Counted from the stretch's first letter, positions 26,344-41,850 are shown. The stretch is DNA of 64,000 bases from Corydoras sp. C115 (GCA_019802505.1 JAFMOC010000051.1:1343501-1407500), one strand, 5' to 3'. Translations and numbers: made by a program. Notes: generated by a model not told the origin, from the sequence alone.

Positions 26344-28330
26344 GAGGAAGTCTAGAGATGCAAAATTATTTAAGGATTACAGTTGAAGATTTGCATGAAG
26401 AAATTTATTTTTTCTTTCACCAGTCTTCACAACATGAGTTCTTTCTTTCTTTGTGGGGTGAACATGGTGGAGTGTTAGGACATTAAACCTCATTCTAGTC
26501 TTTGTATAAACAGATGGATTATTTTTCTAAATAAACCTAATGAGGTACAACACTGGAAACACTAGAGCTTCATATCACTGATTTAAAAAAAAACCTTTTA
26601 TCAAATCCAGGATCTTTTATCTATTTAAAGAGCAAAACGATGAAATGTGATTATAATCTGTTAACAGAGTGCCAGTAGTTTTTGCTTCAAGCTGTGAAGA
26701 CCCAAAATGGAGTTTGATAAAATGTAAATCATGCCAGAAATGTTGAAATGTACTGTGATTTAGAAAGAATAAATATCAATCATCACATGCAGTTTGAGGT
26801 ATACGGTGAATGCAACAGATATTTCTCTACTCACTAATGAAATAAAAGAAATATGTCAAATCATCTGTAAATATCTGTAATTTTATCAAATCAGCTCCCT
26901 TTACAGTATCGCTCAAAAAAACAGCATCTTAATACACGGCCATTGCTGCCAGCTCTTTGTTCTTTTTTTGTTTGCAGTTCTGTGTGAGCTCAAACTGGAG
27001 TTGTTATGTTTGGAATAAGCAAATTGTTTTCATGTGTATGCATCAGGTTGGTGGAGCAGTCAGGGAGGCAACAGGATACACTGCCACCTACCGCCATACC
27101 ATCTCCACAGAAGCAGGTGGAAAGGAAGGAGACTGTTTGCACATAAGGAGAGGTTTCCATCATGTGCTTGATGGCTTTCCTAACTGTGTGGTGACTGATG
27201 GCGTCATCAACTTTTTCATGGCTCGTACGGACAAGGTGCGGCAAGTAGGCTTCGACCCTCGTCTGGCCCGGGTGGCACATATAGGTAAGCAGGTTCCTGA
27301 GCAGCTCTCCCATGCTGTACTTTATGTGAATAAGAATAAGTTCTGTTCTGTGTGTGATTTAATGTGATCATCTGGTTTGCAGTTTGTTTCATGTCCTTTA
27401 GTGTTTCTGAAATAACCAATGAAACCTAGGTTAACTTTCCTGCTGTTAAACTTTTTGTTAATTAAAATGTAACAAAACTGGCAGCATTTAAATATAAATA
27501 AAAATTTACACAAAGGATGTAAAATGATGAAACAATTCAATCCCAGATAGATTCACTTGTGTGATTCCTGTCTGAGGATGGTTGGCACATCGACAGGCTG
27601 GCACAAAATGATACAGATACAGATTCAAAGCAATGAAGAACAAACTAAAATAATTAGGGAGATTTGTCCGACCTTAAAAAAAATTCAATGGCAGCCAAAG
27701 TGGGATTCTGATTCAGAGCTGGAATAGAGTCATTACAATCAGCATTAATTAGTTTTGAAAATTATGGAATATAAGGCCTCTTTGGCAAAAAAAAAAAAGT
27801 CTCACCCTGGTGATTTTAAACACAATTGTGTATTATTTTACCTAACGACATGCTGGTTAAAAGCACATTTCGAATCAGTTGACCGTGAGTTTATTCTCTC
27901 TGTGGTTCTGCAGCTTCCTCATTTTAAATGTATTTGTATAGTGAGTTAAAAAAAATCAGTCAATAACAAAAGTGTGTAAACCTGTAGACTGTTAGCGGTT
28001 AATTTGTGTTTATTTTACATAATTATCATTATTAGTTCTTTAAACAGTTATTTGTCTAAATAAGTATCAAGTTTTCTGTTTAAGTCTCGTTTTTTTCTGA
28101 CTTTCAACCTTCTCTCAGAGTTTTTTGTCGATGGCCTTGGTTCTCTTCACATCGGTTCCTGTGATGATGTCATCGTCAACCACGCATCAAAGATCCCACA
28201 GCTACTTCCATGGGGCCAGACAGAAACTGATAAAGCCTATTCCAAGTTTCGGCAAGATAGGAGTTCAGACATTCAGAGTGTTTTGTTTTACTTTAAGAAC
28301 CACTTCAAATGTCTGACCAGTAATGGGTAG
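18134..28330 (+). CDS. b4galnt1: Beta-1,4-N-acetylgalactosaminyltransferase 1 (GM2/GD2 synthase, GT12)
   Basis: Golgi type II enzyme that adds GalNAc from UDP-GalNAc to GM3, GD3 or lactosylceramide, the entry step to complex gangliosides (family knowledge). Coding exons: 18134-18348, 19218-19394, 19700-19806, 19922-19959, 20677-20857, 20960-21052, 21746-21933, 24060-24200, 27047-27284, 28119-28330. The total is 1590 nt, 529 aa, with every phase consistent; human is 533 aa. Residues about 7-24 are the signal anchor. Domain landmarks: the N-terminal lumenal domain includes LNRQLQFIIYTNTIFHP. The GT fold starts near ISALVTIATKTFLRYDKL. The DxD motif is DDD at 355-357 in LWADDDFIF. GFHHVLDGFPNCVVTDGVINFFMARTDKVRQVGFDP lies in exon 9 (split here: GFHHVLDGFP, CVVTDGVINFF, TDKVRQVGFDP). 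The C-terminus is FKNHFKCLTSNG. SINEs sit in introns 1 and 6. A possible upstream start at 15689 would add four residues. Fish carry two paralogues; I do not assign a or b. Confidence 0.95.
18741..18762. repeat. Poly-T tract in b4galnt1 intron
   Basis: An uninterrupted T run of about 22 bases lies between coding exons 1 and 2. No element attached to it was recognised. Confidence 0.95.
21183..21515 (-). mobile_element. SINE family A in b4galnt1 intron 6
   Basis: The tail, body and tRNA head are present. An internal deletion of about 18 bases is visible near 21390, where the usual 'GGACTGTGGGAGG' segment is missing. The only flanking duplication I see is CTGCT, too short to rely on. Confidence 0.9.
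23299..23365. repeat. (TA)n followed by poly-T in b4galnt1 intron 7
   Basis: TA units at 23299-23335 run into about 29 T residues. The poly-YIYI and poly-F open frames across it are not coding. Confidence 0.97.
26306..26342. repeat. (CA)n microsatellite in b4galnt1 intron 8
   Basis: About 18 pure CA units. Confidence 0.97.
26978..27046 (+). other. b4galnt1: Possible in-frame 5' extension of b4galnt1 exon 9
   Basis: The site TTTGCAG at 26971-26977 follows a long T-rich tract and is a stronger acceptor than CATCAG at 27041-27046, which the family alignment requires. The 69 bases between them are open in the b4galnt1 frame and would add 23 residues before VGGAVREATG. Confidence 0.35.
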
Positions 28331-31575
<3,245 letters not shown>

Positions 31576-31925
31576 TCATTCATTCATTCATTATCTTCTG
31601 CTTTATCCTATTTTAGGGTCGTGGGGGGGGGGGGGGGTTCCCCATGCCTATCCAGGGGAGAACGTTTCGGGCGCTGGGCAGATACACCCAGGACAGGGCG
31701 ACACTATCACTGGGCACACACACTCAGACACACTCTATATGGGGCAATTTGGAGAACTCAATTGACTTGATCCATGTTTTTGGACTGTGGGAGGAAACCG
31801 GAGAACCCGGAGGAAACCCACGCGGACACGGGGAGAACATGGAAACTCCACCCAGATGTGGATTCGAACCGGGAATCCCTAGTGCTGAGAGGCGAACGTG
31901 CTGACCTCTAAGCCACCGTGACGCA
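31576..31925 (-). mobile_element. SINE family A between b4galnt1 and slc26a10
   Basis: A near full-length copy. The internal G tract is expanded to 15 G (31623-31637). Flanks share GTGTCTC at about 31570 and 31932, an imperfect target-site duplication. Confidence 0.92.
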
Positions 31926-32402
31926 TTACTGTGTCTCCATCTCATCTTATTAATTTTTCAAACTTTTTGATGGTATTCTCACTTAAACTTAAAGCTGGAG
32001 GCATCAAATTGCCCAAAATGCATAGATAGATACTTGATGTTATCCACGTGTATAACATCTGAACTTAATGCTTCAGACTTGACTTGTTTATACGTATGAT
32101 ATAACGTCACGGCTGTAGTGCAGCATTCATTAACTGAAGCAGTTATCAGAAAAACCTGTGTATGCATCGGTTATCAAGCTTAAATTGAATGAATGGTCAA
32201 GCATGATCATTATGAGAAGGCCACTGTGGGGGTAACTAACGATTTCGAGCAGTATTTAATACCACAGATCTTTATGAACATATTTTGGGTGAAATCACAG
32301 TTGTCACTTGATCCTTCGGATGGATATTTAAACCCAAATCATTGTGTTTTCTGAAGGTTTTTCCTGTAAACAAAATAGAGACAGAACAAAATCAAAGTGT
32401 TT

Positions 32403-32403
<1 letters not shown>

Positions 32404-32455
<52 letters not shown>
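32404..32455. repeat. (CA)n microsatellite
   Basis: A pure run of about 26 CA units, downstream of the slc26a10 stop codon (TG repeats on the sense strand of that gene). Confidence 0.97.
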
Positions 32456-32457
<2 letters not shown>

Positions 32458-32510
32458 GACAAATAAATGCACTTAATCCAGAACTTTTTCTAATGCTGAC
32501 AGATTAGACA

Positions 32511-32943
32511 GACACGCACAGACAGGCACAGACACGCACACACAGACACACACGCACAGACACACACACGCACAGACACACACGCACAGACACAGACACG
32601 CACAGACACGCACAGACATGCACAAACACGCACAGACACGCACAGACACACACGCACAGACATGCACAGATATGCACAGACATGCACAGACACGCACAGA
32701 CACACACAGACACACAGACACACACACACACACACACACAGACATGCACAGACACAAGCACAGACACATACACACAGACACAAACACACAGACACATACA
32801 CACACACACACACAGACACAGACACACACACGCACAGACACAGACAGACACACACAAACACACACACACAGACACACACAAACACACACACAGACACACA
32901 GTCACACACACACACACACACAGTCACACACAGACACACACAG
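32511..32943. repeat. Interrupted CA/CAGA/CGCA compound repeat
   Basis: About 430 bases of CA units with scattered CAGACA, CGCACA and ATGCACA variants. It creates long frames of alternating His-Thr or Cys-Val on both strands that are not genes. The end at 32944-33005 is a small SINE family A fragment. Confidence 0.97.
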
Positions 32944-33067
32944 AGGGGGACAATTTAGAGCAGCCATTTCACCTTGAATCCAAGTTTTTGGACTGTGGGA
33001 CATAGGATCAGGCTTTTTAATACCAAAAGCAAAAAAAAAAACTTGCTTAGTGCAAAAAGATAAGCGT

Positions 33068-36000
33068 TCACTGTACCCTCTGCTGTTGGATGAAGACGAC
33101 GGCATCATGGACAGTAACAAAGATGTGCTGTGGATTCATGTAGTTCATCAGACCACTCGCTGTGAGAATCTTCAACACGTTTTCTAAAGATACAAGATGT
33201 TTCTTCTAATAAATCAGTTTAACAGACAAATGTAATAAGGGTAAATAAGGGTAAATATGTGTTTGTGTTTGTTTCCCACTGTGTGCTGTGAATAATCATC
33301 AGGTGTGCCGTGGAAGATTCATTCATTCATTTCATCTGATTGCTGCTCTAACAGAGCAGGGAGAACAATTCCATTCCATTCCATTAGAGGGCAGTACAGA
33401 GCTGTTGCGCGATGAAGAGCTTCGTGTTTGTCTTTCGTCAATTCTTACAAAAATATGAGCTTTGTGTTGAACTGACACCGAGTAAATACATTAAGTCAAT
33501 TAAAACTAGTTCATTATATCTCAGTAAATATACTTGTAGTGATATTTTGGTTCAGTGGTGTGCATTTATAAGGTGAAATAAAAATTGGGAAACAAAAACA
33601 TACACACGTTGCTTTGATTGCCACTAAATTTGACATACTTCACACTAAATAGGGGCAATTTAGAGCAACCAACCAATCATTCCAATCAAACCAATCATTG
33701 TTTTTGGACTGTGGGATGAAACCAACGCAGACACAGGCAGAACATGGAAACTCCACCTAGATCAGAATTCGAACCCAGCACAGAGAGACAAACATGCTAA
33801 CCACTAAGCCACCGTTAATTTGATATTGAACATTTTAACTCAATCATAATGAAAACTTCAGATATTGTTTACTGACCCACCCTCGTTTGGATTATTGACC
33901 CACCGTTGCAGTTTGCCAGACAGATCCGCACTCCCATCTTCTGACATTCAATACACATCTAAAACACACAACATCCACTCAGAGCATAACACACAGAGTC
34001 GAATGATGACGCTGCTAATAATAAAGTCTTCTCTTCTGACCTGTATAAACAGTTTTGCTCCGGCAACATCCACAAAAATAACACTGCTGCAGTCGATGAG
34101 TACGACCTCCACCTCATTCTCCGTCATTTCTGAAGTTACACAGTTACACATATTCACTTGAAACTAAGTTCATGCTCATTGTTTACTCAATACAACAATT
34201 ATTTACCTGATTTGAAGAACTCATTCTGAAAGGAAAAGGATGTGTTTGCGATTCCACTCTCCTGTAAAATTAGAACATCAGGTGCCTTTAGTTCATAAAT
34301 CATTTCCTGTATCATTACGGCATGTTGTATCACGACTGATACGGGAATCACATCCACTGAAGTGAAGTGACAAGAGATCTCATTTATTCGGGTCATAAAC
34401 TGATTGCTGTTGACAACAAGCAGAGCACATTTACACACTCATTCACTTTAACAGAACCCACTCAGAAGTGTGTAAAAACCTCAAACTTCACACAGACAGG
34501 ACTCTTGCTTATGTGGGATTTTCTTTATAAAGATTAAAAACATACAGATATCCTGTGATTCAACACTTTGGTTTGGACTAATAATAGGCAGAAAGGGTGT
34601 TTACATACTTTTGAGCATAATGTTTCAGAGTACTTTTTTTTAGATAACGGTTTGTATCAGTTAATTGTTCTACAGTGATTTAAACTGTGGATAAACGGCT
34701 CACTGACCACAGTACTGATGGAGTTCCTCTCCCTCTTCTCCAAGGCCTTTTTAACTTTCTCTCGGCTGCGGATACGTTCAGGGGTGAGGTTGAGCAGCTG
34801 GGTAACATCTGCCTTAAAAAAGCTGCGATTGCCGTAGTAGATGGGTCCATTGTAGGTTAGGATCTTGACTCCAGGAACTTCATAGCACTACAGCACAAAA
34901 CAGTACAGCTTTAAACAACAGACAATACATGAAAAGATGTGACACCAACATTGACTTTTGGAAAGATAAAGTGATCTGTTTTGCCTACTGTGCTTACACA
35001 CAAGAATTTGTGAAACACACACATACATGAGCGAAGTGAGCACATGTCTGGAACAGTGGGCAGCCCGGTACACAGCATCCGGGGAGCAATTGGGAGGCCA
35101 TTAAAAAAAACACTTTATTGCGTTGTGTATAAAAGTTTTATTTAATTCCTAAAAGTGTGAGGAATCACCTTATTGTGGTTGTCCATGGGTCGGTAGATCT
35201 CTGTATTGGCAGCTCGACCCAGCACTGAACATTTAGCTCTGCAGAAAGAGGTTGGGCTTTAATGAGGCTTACTATCCATATTATCTCTGATAGTTTGGTC
35301 ATCTATGACCAAATTTTAAGTTCAAACTGTTCAGGAGGATTATTCTGATCACAATCTTTGATGCTGAGCATTTAATTATGGCCTTGTGACATCATAACAG
35401 CAGGATAGAAAAGCTGAGTGATTACCTCTGGGTGCGGCATATGATTGTCATCATTGAGAAAACCACTCCAATGGCGAGGCCCAAATCCACGTTAAGCACA
35501 ACCACCGACAGCCAGGTCACCAGCCACACGGCCTAGACACACACGTTCCGAGAGTTCTGTTTATGGTCATTGACGTCCATATTGAAATTTGAATTGGCAG
35601 TTAAGAACTTACAAAGTCAATTCTGCTGACCCTCCAGAGATCTGGAAGGTCCTGGAACTGCAGGAACATTTGCCTTAAGCTGGTTACATTAATACACGCC
35701 AGGACTGCCTGAACAAGAGATGGGGGGGAGGGGGGAGTTCAAAACAGCAGCATTCACACATCCACTACTGTAAGTGTTTTTATAAACATCTCGATCGTTA
35801 GTGTTATGGATTCTTACCTTAGGTAAAAAGTGGAACAAAGGGCCGATTAGAAGGAGCACCACCAGCACAACCAGACTCGTAAACAATCCTGAAAGCTAGA
35901 GGACACAGAGGTTAAACATTAAGATTTAGGCATTTTTTACAATACAAATAATAAAATCCATCAAGAGCGGCATGGTGGCTTAGTGCTTAACATGTCCCCC

Positions 36001-36575
36001 TCTCAGGGATGGGGATCCAGGTAGGAATCCTGAGTTTCCATGTTCTTTCCATGTCTGTGTGGGTTTCAAGTGGGTTCTACAGTTTCCTCCATTAGTCCAA
36101 AAACATGAATTCAAGGGGAACTGGATGCTTTGAATTGCCCTTATATATAGTGTGTGTTAGTATGTATGTATGTATGTCTGTGAGTGTGTGCCCAGTAATA
36201 AATTGGTGCCATGTCCTGGGTATCTCTGCACACATTTTTGGCCTGTGGAAACAAAACTAGAGTTTCTTAAATGAAACCCATCCAAACTTTATATAATGAG
36301 GACTCGTCTATCTGCTTGGAATTTTTAAGGCATCCCTGTGAGATGACAGTGAGACTGAGGACTAAGGAGGGTTTTTTGGTAATTTTACAGTTACAAATGA
36401 GGTGCACTAATGAGGGATAGATATAAAACTGTGATACAGAAGGTTTGATGTTTCACCTGTGTGTAACCACCAGCACTTTCCAGTATGTTAGTGGTGGCCA
36501 GTGTGGCTGAACTGGGAAAACAGGTAAAGAGGGAGGACACAGTATTGGAAATGCCATGTGCCAGCAGTTCCTGCA

Positions 36576-36609
<34 letters not shown>

Positions 36610-36638
36610 ACACACATACATAATACACATACACACAC

Positions 36639-36718
<80 letters not shown>

Positions 36719-36778
36719 ACACACACACACACACACATACATACATACACATACATACATACATACATACACACACAT

Positions 36779-36850
<72 letters not shown>

Positions 36851-36938
36851 ACACACACATACATACATACACACACATACATACACACACACACATACAT
36901 ACATACATACATACATACATACATACATACATACACAC

Positions 36939-36977
<39 letters not shown>

Positions 36978-39900
36978 TTCATAGAGAGAGAAAGATGACG
37001 GCAATGTGTCAGCACAACTATAAAACCTGAGCATTTATAATACATCACTTTACATTAATGTACATTGCAGATCTGTGTAATTAAATCATGCTTCAGATTT
37101 ACCTGGTTGGGCTGGATCGAGTAGCCGTGCTTGTCAGCGTATATCATCGCTAAAGACACAGATACAGCGTAACCCACAAGCGTGATGGCAACTGTGTCAC
37201 CTGCAACGTCTGGCACGATGTGTAAAGCAGGTAACCGAGGCCAAGGAAACCTTCGAAGCAGACCCCAAACAGGGAACAATTAAAGAGGCATTAGAACTTT
37301 TAAAATAACAAACATTTTACTAAAAAGCAGTTTCTACATACATGGGTTGATGGTTTAATAATTACCCTGCTGGAATGTGACCCACTATCTGAACATCATA
37401 TCTGGAGTCTAGAGAAGATGCATAAGCAACTCCTGTTGCGAGAATCACCTGTGAGTAAATACATATAAATAAAAATGAATATAATAAGACAATTATAAAT
37501 ATTACTGTCTATATAATTACAATCACTGGTTGTTTATGCAGGTACACTTGTAGTGTTAAGTAGCAAGGGCCACTTGGTTGCGATTCTACACTGGTACTCT
37601 GCATGTGAGCCAAAAGTGGCCCTTATATGTAAATATTAATATGACCCACATGTCTCAAGTCTGTCAGACGTACGGTAATGATACTCATATATATAAGCTA
37701 TTAATGAATAAAAAAAACTCACATGGTTTCCATGACCCATAGCACATGTGGTGACGATTTGGCATTGATTCCTCATAAGAGACACTTTTGGCTGATGTTT
37801 GGACCTATTCTGGTGGGCATGGGGCCTACTTTTTGCAGTTGGGAGTGATTCGCATACGTCCGTCCGTGTGGAAAGTGGGCCAGAATAATTTTGGTGATCT
37901 GGTAGTGTTTATTTAAAGTAAAACATACACACATTTCCAGCAATATTTTCTAGTAGTTTTTATGATGTAATGCACTTTAAACTTTTTTTTTTTTTTTACA
38001 CCATATAGACGTTATGACATCAAAATTTGTCATTGCTTTACTGTGTTTTTCTTGACAGACCGTAACATTTTGATTACTGCAGGCAGTGGGTTCTTTTATT
38101 GATAATAAAACTTGTAAATTGTGAATAAACATAAAAAGGTGCTCAGTGTCTCAGATCACAGTGTTATCCTCAGTGTTAAACTGTGCTTACTGTGAGAATC
38201 TCCACAGGAATGGGGGTGCGCAGACGCTGGCGAAATCGTGTGTTTACTTCCTTAATGGAAACGAGCACAGAGAGGCAGAGCAGTGAAATCAGCAGTTCAG
38301 CAATGTTGGTGTCAAGGAGGTTCTCCATCACTGAAGCTAATGTCTGCAAAACCATTAGAAGCAGCTGATTTACTGAGAAATGTAAGCTGGAATGATGATG
38401 AATAAATTCATTCATTCAAGGTTTTTACAGAACTAAAATATTTCATCATTATAAAATCATTTTAGACATTTTTTAGAGAGCTTTGACTTTATAAAGTTCT
38501 GTTATTAAGATATTAATTCACCATGATCTGGCTCCAAAAAAACCAATCCAAAATCTATTGCTGGGTATACACTCATGCAGACACACGCAGACACACACAG
38601 AGACAAATTTAGGGATAAATTTAGGGACAAACTAAGGGACAAACTTAGGGACAAACTTAGGGACAATTCAGAGCAGCCAATTCACCCTGAATCCACATGG
38701 AAACTCCACCCCACTAAGAGGTGGACTTTGCATATGGTAACTTATAATTAATAATAATAATTATTCAAAATTAGTTCAAATACTTTTCTTGACTTTATGC
38801 ACATTACTGTTTCTACTGTAACAGAATGATGGAAAGACTCCCGAACAAACCTTAAAAAGTGAGAAGGTGCCTGTGTAGCGTGGAAGTCGTAATCCCAGCA
38901 TGCTCTGCAACTGTGAGACAGTCACATGAAACGCAGCTGCACTGGTGAATGCCTTAACTATGGGCTCGGACAGATATGTGGATAGAAAACCCAACTGCAG
39001 AGCAAACATGCAGAGCTGAGAGAGAGAGAGAAACAGCATTACTGAAATTCCAAGCTGATGTGATCAGACTCGCATCAGAACGGCTTCCAAATAAAGCACT
39101 TTTAAACCTGACAGTCGATCGGATGCATTTCCGTACCATCATCGCTCCTGAGAGGAAGGCTACAGCTGAGGCCACTGCGATCCTCTGATCCTCGAGCTCT
39201 GTGGCCTCTAGGCTACTGGAATTCAGGGTGGCAGGAGTCGGTACAACTGCTCCACCACCGAGCCGGTCATCAGGCTAACTACAGCAAAAGTACCTTTCCA
39301 GATACAAACATACAGTATATATATTTAATTTAATGTTAATACATTCTTTCATTAATGGCAGTACAATAAAATTAGTTGAGTACCTGAACAAATTAAATAG
39401 ACAACTGAAATTCATATTTAGTGTTTGTATCATTATTTCGTTATCATCATCCTCCACTTGTGAAATAGTGCACATAACATATTATTTATCAAGTGTTATC
39501 TTCATATCAAATCAAGGAGGCATGTATGGAAATTGCTGGGTTTTTATTCTTTATATTTTTTTAACTGTAAGAAAACAACCTTTATGAGGTGCACAGATAA
39601 TAATTGATAAAACTGTGGCATCACTTAAATTCACATCACATACTGCCTACTACACAGTAAGCAAAAGCTGTAGGTGAGAATGGCGAGTATGTGTAAATCT
39701 GTAATAGCAATCAAGAAATTCCACTGATAACTTACTGAATATAAAGCCAGCATATATCAGCAGCACAGTGGGATATCCTGTGATTTTACTGAAACCTATT
39801 CAGAATGATGCTGGACCATGAAATGTTCACTTGGAACGTTTTCATAGGAAATTAAATAATTGGAGAACTTAAGAAAACACTGTGCATCTGGCTCTAGAAA

Positions 39901-41417
39901 ACAAGCCTTGCCTACTTTTTTAAGATTACCAGCAAAAAAGTATTCATATTCATAAAATGCATAATTGCAGATGACTTTTACAAAGGAAACTGTTTTACCT
40001 GTGGAGACATGGCGGCCAGTCCCGAAAAGCATGTAAAGGACCACAGGGAAAAAAGATGTGTACAAGCCATAGATCGGAGCCACTGATGTCAATAAAGCAA
40101 ACGCCATTCCTGTTACAAATGCACTGAAGTTAAAATTGTATAACAGCTTGTTTTACAGTCTGGATTCTGTGATTGAGAATCTCCTGTGAGTTTCACTGAC
40201 AATCAGTTTTATAGATTAATAAAGGATCAATCGAGAATAAAAAAAAACATGAAGTGTGCAGCAGTTATTTGGAAAGAAACAACGAACAAACTAGGAATGT
40301 GCAAGAGTGTTACATTTATCGGATGGGTTACAGTCTCTCAGATGAGCACGATGGAACGATGGAGCTGAGCAGAGGAGTATGTTGGAATCAACAAAATATT
40401 AAAATGTGAAGATTATTGAGAGCAAATTAAGAAAATACTCACTATTAGTTTTATATTTCTAACACGGTAAATGATAATTCTTGATCTGTGAGTAGGAATT
40501 GGGCAATGCAATATTAGTTTGGAGAGTATGAGCATTAAAAGTCGAATATATGATAATTAAAAGTGCACAATGACCATATATATATATATACACATGTAAA
40601 ATATCAGTTTAATTATATAGATAGAATACTTTATCCTGGAGGAAATTTATGAAAGTAGTGCAAATGTGCATTGGAGATGATATTAACATTATTAAGAATG
40701 GTAAAATTCTTAATGCTTAAATAAGTGATACTGATTTTAATTCCATTAGTATGTAAAAGTTCTATTAAGTATATTAGTATGTAAAGACATTGTATTTAAC
40801 ATCAACAGCCTCAACAAATGTAACAAAACTGAATATTGTAAGTATTAGCAAAGACAACCATCACTCTGCTTTATGTCTGATATCAAGAAAGAATCTTCTG
40901 TCTGGGCTTTAGTTGAAGTTATGTAATAAGTGCTTGTACATATTTCTATACATAAGAATTAAGAACTACAATTAAGTAGTTTTTAAAAAGTTTTAATGTA
41001 TACAGATATTAATATATCTCAATTAACGTTATATTGACTACTTTGCTAAGTCAATAACAGTAACAGTATAGTTTTAACAGTATTTAGTTTTACACTTTTA
41101 ACAGTTAATAGTTTTTAAAGGTTTGTTATTTTGGATTAATATTGCTATTTTTTTATACCTTGAGGAATGTGTAGTATGCCGACTGTCAGCCCCGCCACGG
41201 TGTCTCCTAAAATCCATTTCCTGAGCCTGTATTTTGGAAGCCAGTTAAAAATGGGCATTCGTTCCTTGAGCAGGTGTAGGCAGTGGACCTGAGAGCAGCG
41301 CCATCGTGCAGTCAGTCTCTCTCTCAGAGGCTCACGGGGTTTGGCTTCAGTACCATAAGTCTGTCTAAATCGATCCTCTGTGTAAATGTTCCTGTACACA
41401 GCCACGGATGCACTCAT
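33068..41417 (-). CDS. slc26a10: SLC26 family anion transporter, slc26a10-like, with a frame break in exon 3
   Basis: Multi-pass anion exchanger with a SulP core and C-terminal STAS domain (family knowledge). Minus-strand exons: 41417-41159, 40109-39999, 39293-39137, 39015-38851, 38343-38191, 37448-37366, 37250-37103, 36570-36457, 35895-35818, 35708-35613, 35532-35426, 35238-35169, 34887-34708, 34399-34207, 34129-34041, 33958-33904, 33183-33068. Exon sizes 111, 165, 153, 83, 148, 114, 78, 96, 107, 70 and 55 fit the family pattern I recall. Landmarks: LGDTVAGLTVGILHIPQG, YGLYTSFFPVVLYMLFGTGRH, LSEPIVKAFTSAAAFHV, VAGDTVAITLVGYAVSVS, LNVDLGLAIGVVFSMMTIICR, then STAS with VLIDCSSVIFVDVAGAK and the end VFIQQQRVQ. 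Exon 3 is 157 bases, one short of the required phase (see findings); with about 34 more the protein would be about 735 aa. The symbol rests on adjacency to b4galnt1, so another SLC26 member is possible. Confidence 0.88.
33650..33815 (-). mobile_element. Diverged SINE family A fragment (head half)
   Basis: Located in the intron between the last two slc26a10 exons. The 'GGACTGTGGGA', 'AACATGGAAACTCCACC' and tRNA-head segments are recognisable. Confidence 0.75.
35965..36250 (+). mobile_element. Diverged SINE family A copy in slc26a10 intron 8
   Basis: It starts GAGCGGCATGGTGGCTTAGTG and runs to the 'CCTGGGTATCTCTGC' region; the 3' tail is missing. Antisense to slc26a10. Confidence 0.8.
36575..36977. 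repeat. About 400 bp of (CA)n and (CATA)n abutting an slc26a10 acceptor
   Basis: CA and CATA arrays alternate from 36575 to 36977. On the sense strand of slc26a10 this is a TG/TATG tract ending 5 bases before the acceptor of the 114-bp exon at 36570. The open frames inside it are artefacts. Confidence 0.97.
38558..38720 (-). mobile_element. SINE family A fragment with short tandem duplication
   Basis: A diverged internal piece in slc26a10 intron 4. The segment AGGGACAAACTT is repeated in tandem at about 38611-38665, a local expansion not seen in other copies. Confidence 0.65.
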
Positions 41418-41510
41418 GATGTCCTCACAGATCGTCCCCTCAGTTAGTTAGGAAATAGATCCCGTGCAGGTTTGCTTCATAGCTGTCAGAATTCGATACC
41501 TGGCCGTTCA

Positions 41511-41518
41511 TATATATA
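41511..41518 (-). promoter_or_regulatory. slc26a10: Candidate TATA box of slc26a10
   Basis: TATATATA on the minus strand lies about 95 bases upstream of the slc26a10 ATG at 41417, leaving a 5' UTR of roughly 65 bases if initiation is about 30 bases downstream. The box is part of a short TA run, so this is suggestive only. Confidence 0.4.
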
Positions 41519-41798
41519 GCTGTTAGTAGATTGACCTCAAGAGCCATTGTGTTTTCCTGTCAAGTGCTTTAAGCCAATTGATAGGCTCAACGTGGAGGAG
41601 TTTTTTTTTTTTCTTTAGCAACTGAGAAGAACTACTTTGTGGAGTTCTGTGACAAGCTGATTTGGGAAACACCCACATAAAGGTGTCCTTGTCCACTATT
41701 CTTATTAGTGTTGATGGATGGGAGAAGTCCTCTGGGTCCTACTGCGAATGGATTTCAAAGGAAAGCTATGGGATGGATATGTTCACTCCCATCTGTAA

Positions 41799-41804
<6 letters not shown>

Positions 41805-41849
<45 letters not shown>
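41805..41849. repeat. (CA)22 microsatellite
   Basis: Pure CA array about 390 bases upstream of slc26a10. Confidence 0.97.

Positions 41850-41850
<1 letters not shown>

Noticed and set aside
32511..32943. Regular short repeats that might suggest a CRISPR array
   Set aside because: The units are 2-8 bases of dinucleotide type with no unique spacers, and the DNA is eukaryotic.
32473..33005. Long open frames of His-Thr or Cys-Val repeats on both strands
   Set aside because: They are translations of the CA/CGCA/CAGACA simple repeat, open in several frames at once, without splice signals or domains.
36391..37048. Frames up to 195 codons, mostly Cys-Val-Tyr or His-Thr
   Set aside because: They translate the (CA)n/(CATA)n array inside an slc26a10 intron; only the tail of one frame includes the real 114-base exon.
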